DNA of 64,000 bases from Oscillospiraceae bacterium (GTDB lineage: Bacteria > Bacillota > Clostridia > Oscillospirales > Oscillospiraceae), in assembly GCA_902801295.1 (NCBI GenBank), contig CADCHN010000005.1, forward strand, positions 20,037 through 84,036. The letters are read 5' to 3'. Positions 43,557 through 51,992 of the stretch are shown here, piece by piece. Made by a program: the position numbers and the translations under genes. A model generated the notes under the pieces. The model ran no database searches and was not told where the DNA came from. It saw only the letters and a program-made list of their open reading frames with translations. Positions within the stretch are counted from its first letter, which is position 1. Every line of letters starts with the position of its first letter.

Positions 43557-44603
43557 ATGGCGAAGAAAAAGAAAGATGAAAAACAGCTGAATTATAAGGA
43601 AGAAATCCGCCTGCTGAAAAGCGGCGGCCCTGCACGGGTATACCTGCTCTGGGGGCCGGAGGACTATCTGCGGGAGCTCTATCTGCAGACGCTGAAGGAG
43701 CTCTGCGTTCCGGAGGGGGAAGACGGCTTCAGTTATAAGCGGATGGATGGGCCGGAACTGAATCTGCAGGAGCTTTCCGATGCGATCGACGCTCTTCCGT
43801 TTCTCACGGAGCGGAGCTTTGTCGAGCTTCGCGGCGTGGATTTAAATAGAGTAAAGGACGGAGACGCACTGCAGAAGCTGCTGGAGGATGTTCCCGACTA
43901 TTGCACCGTCGCCTTCGTTCAGAGTGCCGCCTTTGAACCGGATGGACGCCTGAAGCTGATCAAGTTTCTGAAAGAAAACACCGTAGAGCTCAAGTTTACC
44001 GAGCAAACGCAGGACGCGCTGGTCAACTGGATCGCCAAGCGCTTTGCCGCGCATGGCAAGCGCGTGGAGCTTGAGGCCGCACAGCATTTGATTTTTGTCA
44101 GCGGCGATCTGATGAACCGTCTGATTCCGGAGATTGAAAAGGTGGCCGCTTATGCCAAGGGCGACGTCGTCACCGTTTCGGATGTGGACGCCGTGGCGCA
44201 TCATTTGCCGGAGGCTGTTGTCTTTGAAATGACGGATCACCTCGCCCGGCGTGAGTATAACGCAGCCATGGAGGTGCTCAATGAGCTTCTGTCCGATAAA
44301 AATAATGAGCCTATCGCCATGCTCGCCGTGATCGGCGGCCAGATGCGCCGCCTTTACGCAGCCCGGCTTGCGGCTGAAAAGAACCTTGGCGCATCTTACG
44401 TGATGGAAGTCTGCAAGCTGCGCTATGATTCCATCGCATCGCGCCTGATCGCCTCCTCCCGCGGCTTCAGCCTGCAGCAGCTCAAGCGCGCGATCGAGCT
44501 TTGCGCGGAGACGGATTATCAAATGAAAAGCAGCTCCTCGGATGACCTGGAGCTGCTGAAGGAACTGATGCTGCGGATCGCAGCGGGGGAGACCCATGCA
44601 TAA
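43557..44603 (+). CDS. holA: DNA polymerase III subunit delta
   Basis: A 348-residue clamp-loader subunit with an AAA+-like fold and a C-terminal collar domain. Typical features are the N-terminal PARVYLLWGPEDYLRELYL (near residues 25-43), FLTERSFVELRGVD (near 81-94), a central domain with LIFVSGDLMNRLIPEIEKVA, and the helical end beginning PIAMLAVIGGQMRRLYA (near 245-261). There is no Walker A, as expected for delta. It is 8 bp after comEC, the usual comEC-holA order in Firmicutes, and overlaps rnmV by 8 bp. Confidence 0.93.
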   Translation: MAKKKKDEKQLNYKEEIRLLKSGGPARVYLLWGPEDYLRELYLQTLKELCVPEGEDGFSYKRMDGPELNLQELSDAIDALPFLTERSFVELRGVDLNRVKDGDALQKLLEDVPDYCTVAFVQSAAFEPDGRLKLIKFLKENTVELKFTEQTQDALVNWIAKRFAAHGKRVELEAAQHLIFVSGDLMNRLIPEIEKVAAYAKGDVVTVSDVDAVAHHLPEAVVFEMTDHLARREYNAAMEVLNELLSDKNNEPIAMLAVIGGQMRRLYAARLAAEKNLGASYVMEVCKLRYDSIASRLIASSRGFSLQQLKRAIELCAETDYQMKSSSSDDLELLKELMLRIAAGETHA

Positions 44604-45174
44604 AATCCGCGAAGTGATTATAGTCGAAGGGCGTTATGATAAAAATACGCTCCGCCAGCTTGTGAACGCCGTGATCCTGGAGACCTCCGGCTTCGGCATC
44701 TTCAACGATCGGCAAAAGCAAAAATTGCTGCGCACCTTGGCTGAGTCGAGAGGGCTGATCGTGCTGACCGACTCCGACGGCGCCGGCTTTGTGATCCGTA
44801 ACTTCATCAAAGGCTGCGTGGATCCCAATCTTGTCAAGCATGCTTATATTCCCGACGTCTATGGGAAAGAGCGCAGAAAGTCCGCACCGTCCAAGGAGGG
44901 GAAGCTCGGCGTGGAAGGCATGCGGCCCGATGTGCTTCTGGAGGCTCTTCGCCGCGCCGGCGCGACCTTTGACGGTGAGAGTGCAGAGCAGAGAGATCAG
45001 ATTACAAAAGCAGATCTCTATGCGCGCGGCCTCAGCGGAGGCGTCGGCAGCGCAGAGAAAAGAAAACAGCTGATGCAGACGCTTGACCTTCCGCAGTATC
45101 TTTCCTCGACGGCGCTGCTCGATGTACTCAACGCGCTGATGTCACGGGAGGAATTTTACCGTTTGGACTGCTGA
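44596..45174 (+). CDS. rnmV: Ribonuclease M5 (5S rRNA maturation)
   Basis: A 192-residue Toprim-domain nuclease that matures 5S rRNA. The Toprim glutamate is in VIIVEGRYDK (about E11) and the Asp pair in LTDSDGAG (about D59, D61). DUF4093, the C-terminal domain unique to RNase M5, is present with LSGGVGSAEKRKQLMQTLDL near residues 147-166. It overlaps holA by 8 bp. The last 19 bases overlap the 3' end of the convergent small membrane protein gene. Confidence 0.92.
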   Translation: MHKIREVIIVEGRYDKNTLRQLVNAVILETSGFGIFNDRQKQKLLRTLAESRGLIVLTDSDGAGFVIRNFIKGCVDPNLVKHAYIPDVYGKERRKSAPSKEGKLGVEGMRPDVLLEALRRAGATFDGESAEQRDQITKADLYARGLSGGVGSAEKRKQLMQTLDLPQYLSSTALLDVLNALMSREEFYRLDC

Positions 45175-45389
45175 TCCTCCACAATCACGGAAAACAAAAT
45201 CCCGATCAAAAGCACGGCTTCCACGGTCTCATAGATGGCCTCGGCGGTGCGAAGCTGCTGATGTGCCCCCAATGTCAGAAGCAGGCCACAGGCAAGCAGC
45301 GTCAGGCTGAGAAGCATGCTGTTTTTGAATATGTACCAGGCGGGCTCGCTCATGCGGCCCATCCGATCCAGAACTTGTTTCAGTTTCAT
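45156..45389 (-). CDS. Small two-TM membrane protein of unknown function
   Basis: A 77-residue protein with a basic N-terminus (MKLKQVLDRMGRMSEPAWYI) and two hydrophobic helices (about residues 24-41 and 54-70), ending EDQQSKR. The ATG at 45389 follows GGAGGTG 6 bases upstream; the upstream frame is not credible. The gene has a clear promoter (45409-45437) inside a palindrome. Its 3' end overlaps that of rnmV on the other strand. I do not recognise the family. Confidence 0.7.
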   Translation of the reverse strand: MKLKQVLDRMGRMSEPAWYIFKNSMLLSLTLLACGLLLTLGAHQQLRTAEAIYETVEAVLLIGILFSVIVEDQQSKR

Positions 45390-45398
45390 GATTTGCAC

Positions 45399-45437
45399 CT
45401 CCGCGCCTATTGTATGGCGCGGAGATTTGCCTTTCAA
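45399..45437 (-). promoter_or_regulatory. Promoter with 9-bp inverted repeat around its -10 box
   Basis: Minus-strand TTGAAA (45437-45432), 17-bp spacer, TACAAT (45414-45409). CTCCGCGCC (45399-45407) and GGCGCGGAG (45416-45424) are a perfect 9-bp inverted repeat flanking the -10 box; the start point falls in one arm, so this is a DNA palindrome rather than an mRNA hairpin. Confidence 0.7.
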
Positions 45438-45536
45438 GGCACAAATTCTTCCTTTTGATCGTGAACGGTACGTAAATTTTTGCCCTTTCGATTGCAATAT
45501 TCGGGTGTGACATTTATACTGGTAAAACGAAAAAGA

Positions 45537-45564
45537 AAAAGCTCTGCATCATCACAGAGCTTTC
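45537..45564 (-). terminator. Terminator of tRNA-Arg
   Basis: AAAGCTCTG and CAGAGCTTT pair around 7 bases; on the minus strand it ends TTTTTCTTTTTC, starting next to the CCA of tRNA-Arg. Confidence 0.85.
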
Positions 45565-45641
45565 TGGCACCCACGAGGGGATTCGAACCTCCGACCTACC
45601 GCTTAGGAGGCGGTCGCTCTATCCTGCTGAGCTACGTGGGC
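45565..45641 (-). tRNA. tRNA-Arg (anticodon CCT)
   Basis: A 77-nt tRNA with encoded CCA. The acceptor stem GCCCACG pairs with CGTGGGT (G-T end pair); the anticodon arm ACCGC-CTCCTAA-GCGGT carries CCT; the T-arm is GGAGGTTCGAATCCCC. Confidence 0.95.
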
Positions 45642-45656
45642 ATATTAACGTTGGCT

Positions 45657-45685
45657 ATTGTAACGCAGAAACCCTGCGGTGTCAA
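45657..45685 (-). promoter_or_regulatory. Promoter of tRNA-Arg
   Basis: Minus-strand TTGACA (45685-45680), 17-bp spacer, TACAAT (45662-45657), ending about 16 bases before the tRNA. Confidence 0.88.
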
Positions 45686-45713
45686 ATATTTCTTCCGATA
45701 GGGACGGGAACCA

Positions 45714-48629
45714 ATGCTGAAACTGACTGACATCAAAAAAGACTATCTCGCCGGAGATTCCACCGTTCACGCGCTCAAGGGCGTCAATCTTTCGTTCCGT
45801 GAGCACGAGTTCGTTGCCATACTGGGCCATTCCGGCTGCGGAAAAACCACGCTGCTGAACATCATCGGCGGCCTGGATCACTATACCTCCGGCGACCTGC
45901 TCATCAACGGAAAATCAACCAAACAGTTTACAGACGGCGACTGGGACAGCTATCGCAACCATTCGATCGGTTTCGTGTTCCAGTCCTACAATCTGATCCC
46001 GCATCAGTCGGTGCTGTCTAACGTCGAGCTCGCGCTGACGCTGTCGGGCGTTCGGCCTGCCGAGCGTAAGCGGCGTGCGAAAGAAGCGCTGGAAAAGGTT
46101 GGGTTGGGGGATCAGCTGGATAAGAGACCCAATCAGATGTCCGGCGGACAGATGCAGCGCGTGGCGATTGCCCGCGCGCTGGTCAATGACCCGGATATTC
46201 TGTTGGCCGACGAGCCGACCGGCGCGCTGGACTCGGAAACCTCCGTGCAGATCATGGAGATCCTCAAGGAAATTTCCAAAGACAAGCTCATTATCATGGT
46301 CACGCACAACCCCGAGCTTGCCGCTGCCTATGCCAGCCGGACGATCCGCCTCAAGGACGGACTGATTATCGGTGACAGCGATCCCTATCAGGCGGAGGAT
46401 GAGCATGCCGGCATGAGCAGGCGGCAAAAGACCTCGATGAGCCTCTTTACCGCGCTGAGCTTGTCGCTCAACAACCTGATGACCAAGAAAGCGCGCACGA
46501 TCCTGACCGCTTTTGCCGGCAGCATCGGCATCATCGGCATCGCGCTGATTATGTCTCTCTCCAACGGCATCCAGAATTATATTGACAAGGTGCAGAAAGA
46601 TACTTTGTCGAGCTACCCGATCACGATCCAGGCCGAGCGCGTGGATATGACAAGTCTGATGAGCTCGATGATGGGCGTTCGCGCAGAGGAAAGCGGAGCC
46701 AAGCACGACCGCGATGCGGTCTACGCCAGCACCGTGCTCTATGACATGATGAACTCCATGATCTCCGCGGAAACAGAAACCAACAATCTCAAGCCGTTCA
46801 AAGCCTATCTCGAGGACCCCGAGAGCGAGGTTGCGCCCTATATCAGTTCGGTGCAGTATTCCTACGACATGGACATGAATCTCTTTGCCGAGGATGTGGA
46901 CGGGAACATTGCCAAAACCGACGTGGTCGAGTATATGCAGAAGGCGATGAGCGTGACCTACGGCGGCGATTACAGCTCGTTTTTCTCCACCTACGGCCAG
47001 ATGTACTCCGGCATGAACGTCTGGCAGGAGATGCTGCCCGGCGAAAACGGAGAAAAAATCAGTCCGCTGCTGAAAGAACAGTACGACCTGCTGTATGGCC
47101 GCTGGCCGGAAAGCTACGACGAAACCGTGCTGGTTGTCAGCGAGAATAACGAAATTTCCGACCTGATGCTCTACGCCCTGGGGCTCAAATCCAACGACAC
47201 GATCGCCGAGGACATGCAGGCGCTGATGTCTGCAGAGACGCTCGATACCAAGCTGGAGAGCTGGAGCTACGAAGAACTTTGCAACAAGACTTTCCGCTTT
47301 ATCTATCCGGCGGATCAGTATCAGTATGACGAGGCAAGCGGGACCTATCTTGACCTGAGCAAAGAGGAACTCGGGCTGAAAACGCTCTATAATAACGGCC
47401 TGAAGGTTAAAATCGTCGGCATCCTCCGCCAGAATGACGATGCAACAAGCGGTATGATGAGCGGCGCGATCGGCTATACGCATGATCTGATCGAGTATGT
47501 CATCGGTCAGGCGCAGCAGAAAGATCTGGTCATCCAACAGCTGAATGACACGGAACATGACGTGTTCAACGGTCTTCCGTTTTTGGACAGGGAAGACGAG
47601 GCCATGACAAAAACCCGTAAAATCGACGCGGCAAAATCCTATATCGCTGAAGCCGACGCACAGCAGAAGGCCGACCTCTACGTCAAATTCATGTCCCAGC
47701 CCAGCTCAGAGTATGTGCAGGGACTGATTGACGAGCAGATGGGGGAGACCTCACAAGAGGATATCAAGTCGATGATTCTCGAGCAGTACCCGGAATATGC
47801 GTCGATGATCGAACAGATGGACGATGGGATGCTGTCCAGCTATATGGGGCAGATGATCAGCCAGCAGATCAAGGATCAATATGCCTCCAGCATGACGGAG
47901 ATGTACGAGAATCTGACACCCGAGGAGCTGGCGGAGGATTTTGACCTTCTGCTTTTGGAGGATGAAGATCTGCTCTGGATCTACGATAACGCCATGCCCC
48001 CGGTGTATTCCACCAGCAGCTACAAGGATAATCTGAAAAAGCTCGGCTATGTGGATCTGGAAACGCCGAGTATCATCAATATTTACGCCAGTTCCTTTGA
48101 AAACAAGGACGCAATCTCCAAAGCGATCCAGCACTATAATGACAGCGTGGCCGAGGAGGATAAAATCAGTTACACCGATATCGTCGCGCTGCTGATGAGC
48201 TCAATTACGACGATTATCAATGTCATCAGCTATGTTCTGATTGCCTTCGTTGCTATTTCTCTTGTGGTATCTTCGATCATGATCGGTATTATCACTTATA
48301 TCAGCGTTCTCGAACGCACCAAAGAAATCGGCATCCTGCGCGCGATTGGCGCCTCCAAACGTGACGTTTCCCGCGTCTTTAATGCGGAGACGATCATTAT
48401 CGGCTTTACAGCCGGCGCACTCGGTATCATTATGACGTTGCTGTTGAATATTCCGATCAATCTCATCGTACACGATCTGACCGGAATTCAGTCACTCAAT
48501 TCCACGCTGCCGCCCGCAGGCGGCGTTGCGCTGGTGCTGATCAGCATGGCGCTGACCTTTATAGCCGGCCTAATTCCGGCGGGAATCGCGGCAAAGAAGG
48601 ATCCCGTGGAAGCGCTGCGAACCGAATAA
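45714..48629 (+). CDS. MacB-like ABC transporter, fused ATPase and permease
   Basis: A 971-residue fusion of an ABC ATPase (Walker A GHSGCGKTT near 38-46, signature MSGGQMQRVA near 142, Walker B ILLADEPTGALD near 162) to a MacB/FtsX-type permease. One TM helix lies near residues 265-285. A very large extracytoplasmic domain follows (about 285-840), rich in Met, Ser and acidic residues. Three C-terminal TM helices begin TIINVISYVLIAFVAISLVV. Proteins of this design do mechanotransmission (peptide or antibiotic efflux, or signal sensing) rather than simple transport. No two-component system is adjacent. The ribosome-binding site (GGGACGGG) is weak. Confidence 0.9.
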   Translation: MLKLTDIKKDYLAGDSTVHALKGVNLSFREHEFVAILGHSGCGKTTLLNIIGGLDHYTSGDLLINGKSTKQFTDGDWDSYRNHSIGFVFQSYNLIPHQSVLSNVELALTLSGVRPAERKRRAKEALEKVGLGDQLDKRPNQMSGGQMQRVAIARALVNDPDILLADEPTGALDSETSVQIMEILKEISKDKLIIMVTHNPELAAAYASRTIRLKDGLIIGDSDPYQAEDEHAGMSRRQKTSMSLFTALSLSLNNLMTKKARTILTAFAGSIGIIGIALIMSLSNGIQNYIDKVQKDTLSSYPITIQAERVDMTSLMSSMMGVRAEESGAKHDRDAVYASTVLYDMMNSMISAETETNNLKPFKAYLEDPESEVAPYISSVQYSYDMDMNLFAEDVDGNIAKTDVVEYMQKAMSVTYGGDYSSFFSTYGQMYSGMNVWQEMLPGENGEKISPLLKEQYDLLYGRWPESYDETVLVVSENNEISDLMLYALGLKSNDTIAEDMQALMSAETLDTKLESWSYEELCNKTFRFIYPADQYQYDEASGTYLDLSKEELGLKTLYNNGLKVKIVGILRQNDDATSGMMSGAIGYTHDLIEYVIGQAQQKDLVIQQLNDTEHDVFNGLPFLDREDEAMTKTRKIDAAKSYIAEADAQQKADLYVKFMSQPSSEYVQGLIDEQMGETSQEDIKSMILEQYPEYASMIEQMDDGMLSSYMGQMISQQIKDQYASSMTEMYENLTPEELAEDFDLLLLEDEDLLWIYDNAMPPVYSTSSYKDNLKKLGYVDLETPSIINIYASSFENKDAISKAIQHYNDSVAEEDKISYTDIVALLMSSITTIINVISYVLIAFVAISLVVSSIMIGIITYISVLERTKEIGILRAIGASKRDVSRVFNAETIIIGFTAGALGIIMTLLLNIPINLIVHDLTGIQSLNSTLPPAGGVALVLISMALTFIAGLIPAGIAAKKDPVEALRTE

Positions 48630-48630
48630 G

Positions 48631-48664
48631 AATAAGCCCCTTGCCTGTTGGCAAGGGGCTTATT
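48631..48664. terminator. Bidirectional terminator between the ABC transporter and hypA
   Basis: AATAAGCCCCTTGCC and GGCAAGGGGCTTATT form a perfect 15-bp stem around TGTT, between convergent genes. Confidence 0.88.
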
Positions 48665-49009
48665 CTACATGGCTTCAATTTCTTTGATGTTGTATTCGTT
48701 GCCGGTGACGAGGAAAGTGTTGCCGCTGTGGCAATAGGGACACTCCTTGCCGTACTGCATGGTGGGGTATGTCTTCCCGCAGTTCTGGCAGTAGGTAACA
48801 GCCTTCAGTTCTTCGATCTTCAGATCAGTCTCTTTAAAGTGCTCGGTTTTTTCCCGGGCATAGAGCCAGAAATCCGACAGATACATCGGAATGATGCCGC
48901 TGACCTCGCCAACCTCGAGCGTAATGGAGGCGACCTGCTTGAGGTCGTTTTCCACCATCAGCTTTTCCACGGCGTCGATCACATAGTATATTGTTCCAAG
49001 CTCGTGCAT
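48665..49009 (-). CDS. hypA: Nickel metallochaperone HypA
   Basis: A 114-residue HypA/HybF protein. It starts MHELG, where the N-terminal Met-His-Glu binds nickel, and has two zinc CxxC pairs (CQNC about 74-77, CPYC about 90-93). HypA delivers nickel to [NiFe]-hydrogenases or urease. The gene overlaps the upstream flavoprotein gene by one base. No hydrogenase or other hyp gene is in the window, so here it may serve a distant nickel enzyme or a different role next to the redox protein. Confidence 0.9.
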   Translation of the reverse strand: MHELGTIYYVIDAVEKLMVENDLKQVASITLEVGEVSGIIPMYLSDFWLYAREKTEHFKETDLKIEELKAVTYCQNCGKTYPTMQYGKECPYCHSGNTFLVTGNEYNIKEIEAM

Positions 49010-51717
49010 TACTTTGCCTTTCGAATGATTTTGACTGCCTGCTTGGCGGCATACTTCAGCATGGGACCGACCTTGTCCTCGCAGCGGACCATGGTGGAAG
49101 CTGCCGGCACATCACGCTGGAGATGGATGGCATCAAACATGCACTTGGTGGTGCAGAGCCCGCAGCCGATGCACTTGTTCGGGTCGACGACGCTGACACC
49201 GCAGCCAAGGCAGCGGCTGGCTTCCGTCTTGACCTGCTCCTCGGTAAAGGTCAGGCGGTCATGCTCGAAGGTTCTGGCCTTCTTCTCATCGTGCAGGATG
49301 GGCTGACGGGCGGGACGGTCAAAGCTGTCAACGCCGAAGACAAGATTGTCCTTATCCAGCTCGTAGAACTCGCGCAGGTTGCGGCCTTGGGTCAGGCTCT
49401 GGCCGTCCTGCACGAAGCGGTGCAGGCTCTCCGCGCCCTCACGGCCGGCGGCAATGGCGTCGATCGCAAACTTCGGGCCGGTGTAAACGTCGCCGCCGAC
49501 GAAAATGTCGGGCTGTGCGGTCTGATAGGTGACGGCGTCGGCAATGGCGTTGCCCTTCTTGGCGGTCTTCAGCTCACCGATATCGAGCTTGCCCCAGTCG
49601 ATGCTCTGACCGACGGCGGCCAGAACGGAATCGACTTCGATGGTCTCGAACTTGCCGGTTCCGACCGGCGCGCGGCGGCCTTTTTCGTCGGGCTCGCCAA
49701 GCTCCATCAGCTCAACCTTGAGCGCAGTGACTTTTCCGTCCGTGCCGAGGATCTCAACGGGAGCGTTGAGGAAGCAGAACTTCACGCCCTCGGCCTTGGC
49801 CTCAGCGACTTCCTCCTTGTCAGCGGGCATTTCGTCTTCGCTGCGGCGATAAATGACATAGGTCTCAGCACCCAGACGGACAGCGGTGCGGCACACGTCC
49901 ATGGCCACATTGCCGCCGCCGATGACTGCGCACTTCTTGCCAATCTCGGGCTTGTTGCCGAGGTTGACTTCGCGCAGGAAGTCGACGCCGCCGTACACAC
50001 CGGACAGATCCTCGCCCGGGATGCGCAGCTTGGAGCTCTTCTGGGCGCCGATGGCCACGTAGAAGCCCTTGAAGCCCTGCTCACGCAGCTGCTGGATGGT
50101 AATATCCTTGCCGATTTCGGTGTTCATTTGGAAGTGAACGCCCATCTTCTCGAGGACTTCGATCTCGCCCTTGAGCGCAGCGCGATCCAGGCGATAGCTG
50201 GGGATGCCCATCACGAGCATGCCGCCGGGCTGGGGATTGCGGTCGAAGACTGTGACATTGATATAACCCATGCGGGCCAGGTAGTAAGCGCAGCTCAGAC
50301 CGGCAGGGCCGGCGCCGATGATCGCGACCTTTTCCTCATAAGGCTTGTCAATAGGACGGCGGTACAGGGGCGCGGGAATATAGCGCTCCTCGCTCTTGAG
50401 ATCCTGTTCGGCGATGAACTTTTTGATCTCGTCGATGGCAAGAGCCTTGTCGAGCTTGCCGCGGGTGCAGGCATCTTCGCAGCGACGGTTGCAGACGTAA
50501 CCGCAGACGGAGGGGAAGGGGTTATCCTGCTTGATGAGCTTGAGAGCATCGAGATAGCGGCCTTCCTTGGCGAGCTTGATATAGCCCTGGATGGCAATGT
50601 GCGCCGGGCAGGCGGTCTTGCAGGGAGCGGTGCCGGACTCATGGCAATTCTTGCGGTTGTCAGCCACATAATTCGGGTTCCACTTGTCCTCGCCCCACTT
50701 AAGACCGGAGGGCAGCTCCTGGCGGGGATACTGAACCTCGCCGTTCTTGGTGCAGAGCTTCTGACCAAGCTTCACTGCGCCGGCCGGGCAGACCTCGACA
50801 CACTTGCCGCAGGCCACGCAGTTTTCCTTGTTGACGTGGGCGCGGTAGGCGGAAGCGGAGAGGTTCGGGGTGTTGAAGTACTGGCTGGTACGCAGCGCGA
50901 AGCAGACGCCGACGTCGCAGTTGCACAGGCCGAAAATCTTGTCCTGTCCGTCGATGTTTGTGACCTGGTGCACATAGCCGTTGTCCTCGGCGCGCTGGCA
51001 GATGGCGAGCGCTTCTTCCTTCGTGAGCGGACGGCCCTTGCCGGTTTCAACCAGGTAATCGGCGAAGTCGCCGAGACCGATGCAGCAGTCGTCCTGAATC
51101 TCGCCGGAGCCCTGGCCGTACAGCCGGCGGGCATTGCGGCAGGAGCAGTAACCGACGGAGAGCTTGCCGTCGTACTTGTCGAGCCAATGGGAGATATGTT
51201 CAATGGAAACAGACTGGTTCTCGGCCTGAATGGCTTTTTCTACGGGGATGACATGCATGCCGATGCCGTCGCCGCCGGGAGGAATCAGATGGGTCTTGCC
51301 GGCCAGAGGCAGGAAGGTCATCTTATCGAAGCTGTCGGCGAGTTCCGGATACTTGCAGACCTGCTCGTAGACCATGTTGGTCATCTCGGCGATGCCGGGA
51401 ACGAACAGCTGCACATACCACTGCTTTTCATGCTGCGGGTTTTCACGGTGATACTCGACAATGCCGTGCATGGCGGCGTCGGTCAGCAGTTCCTCGATCC
51501 TCTGCTCGGTTTTGCCGGTGAGTTTTGCGATTTCAGCGGTCGTTTTGGGCTTGCGCAGCCCCATTTTCAGCATGACTTCAGCAATTTCGTCGTTACTGCA
51601 GGCGCGGTCAAGGATAATGTACTCGGGGTCATTTTCCGTCAGCCGCTTCACGCCAAACTTGTAGGGGAGCCGGTCAGTGATCATTTTGCCAAGGTCAAAT
51701 AGAATCTCTCTTGCCAT
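49009..51717 (-). CDS. Large iron-sulfur flavoprotein, GltD/NfnB-like oxidoreductase
   Basis: A 902-residue multidomain redox protein. The first 110 residues hold a helical, HTH-like part (KPKTTAEIAKLTGKTEQRIE). Residues about 195-290 have a Cys-rich segment (GYCSCRNARRLYG, GLCNCDVGVC). A 2x[4Fe-4S] ferredoxin-like motif CVACGKCVEVCP lies near 305-316. A glutamate-synthase small-subunit module follows: CKTACPAHIAIQGYI, then VCGYVCNRRCEDAC, the FAD site VAIIGAGPAGLSCAYYLARM (near 471-490), and the NAD(P) site CAVIGGGNVAMDVCRTA. The C-terminus has CLGCG and CIGCGLCTTKC clusters. It likely moves electrons between NAD(P)H and ferredoxin-type partners. It sits directly upstream of hypA. Confidence 0.85.
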   Translation of the reverse strand: MAREILFDLGKMITDRLPYKFGVKRLTENDPEYIILDRACSNDEIAEVMLKMGLRKPKTTAEIAKLTGKTEQRIEELLTDAAMHGIVEYHRENPQHEKQWYVQLFVPGIAEMTNMVYEQVCKYPELADSFDKMTFLPLAGKTHLIPPGGDGIGMHVIPVEKAIQAENQSVSIEHISHWLDKYDGKLSVGYCSCRNARRLYGQGSGEIQDDCCIGLGDFADYLVETGKGRPLTKEEALAICQRAEDNGYVHQVTNIDGQDKIFGLCNCDVGVCFALRTSQYFNTPNLSASAYRAHVNKENCVACGKCVEVCPAGAVKLGQKLCTKNGEVQYPRQELPSGLKWGEDKWNPNYVADNRKNCHESGTAPCKTACPAHIAIQGYIKLAKEGRYLDALKLIKQDNPFPSVCGYVCNRRCEDACTRGKLDKALAIDEIKKFIAEQDLKSEERYIPAPLYRRPIDKPYEEKVAIIGAGPAGLSCAYYLARMGYINVTVFDRNPQPGGMLVMGIPSYRLDRAALKGEIEVLEKMGVHFQMNTEIGKDITIQQLREQGFKGFYVAIGAQKSSKLRIPGEDLSGVYGGVDFLREVNLGNKPEIGKKCAVIGGGNVAMDVCRTAVRLGAETYVIYRRSEDEMPADKEEVAEAKAEGVKFCFLNAPVEILGTDGKVTALKVELMELGEPDEKGRRAPVGTGKFETIEVDSVLAAVGQSIDWGKLDIGELKTAKKGNAIADAVTYQTAQPDIFVGGDVYTGPKFAIDAIAAGREGAESLHRFVQDGQSLTQGRNLREFYELDKDNLVFGVDSFDRPARQPILHDEKKARTFEHDRLTFTEEQVKTEASRCLGCGVSVVDPNKCIGCGLCTTKCMFDAIHLQRDVPAASTMVRCEDKVGPMLKYAAKQAVKIIRKAK

Positions 51718-51777
51718 ATTTTGTCTCCTCTCGATCTTGATTGACTGTGTTTTTCACTAATCTCTCTCTATTTTCTT

Positions 51778-51806
51778 AGATTACCATAGATGCGCGTTAA
51801 AGTCAC
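51778..51806 (-). promoter_or_regulatory. Probable promoter of the flavoprotein/hypA operon
   Basis: Minus-strand GTGACT (51806-51801), 17-bp spacer, TAATCT (51783-51778), about 55 bases before the ATG, which has GAGAGGAG upstream. Confidence 0.55.
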
Positions 51807-51921
51807 GAGATTTTTTCTGCTTTTCATATTTCCATTATGTTACAGCTTTGATTAACAAAACGGTTATCTGTTTTACTTATAACAGGGTATGAGTTATCTC
51901 CACTACCTTGTTTTGTTGAAA

Positions 51922-51932
51922 TATGATAAAAT
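51922..51932 (+). promoter_or_regulatory. Extended -10 promoter of the PLP lyase gene
   Basis: TGATAAAAT at 51924-51932 is an extended -10 (TGn then TAAAAT). No good -35 is present at 17 bp (TACCTT). About 55 bases of leader precede the ATG. Several GTTATC-like motifs lie upstream at 51860-51900. Confidence 0.5.
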
Positions 51933-51992
51933 TTACTTAAGCAATCTGCTGAATATTTGGTAAAACCAATGAAAGATTTAAGGAGGAGAGAT

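Noticed and set aside
48991..51702. 903-codon open frame on the plus strand opposite the large flavoprotein
   Set aside because: Shadow; the minus-strand frame has clear Cys cluster and FAD motifs.
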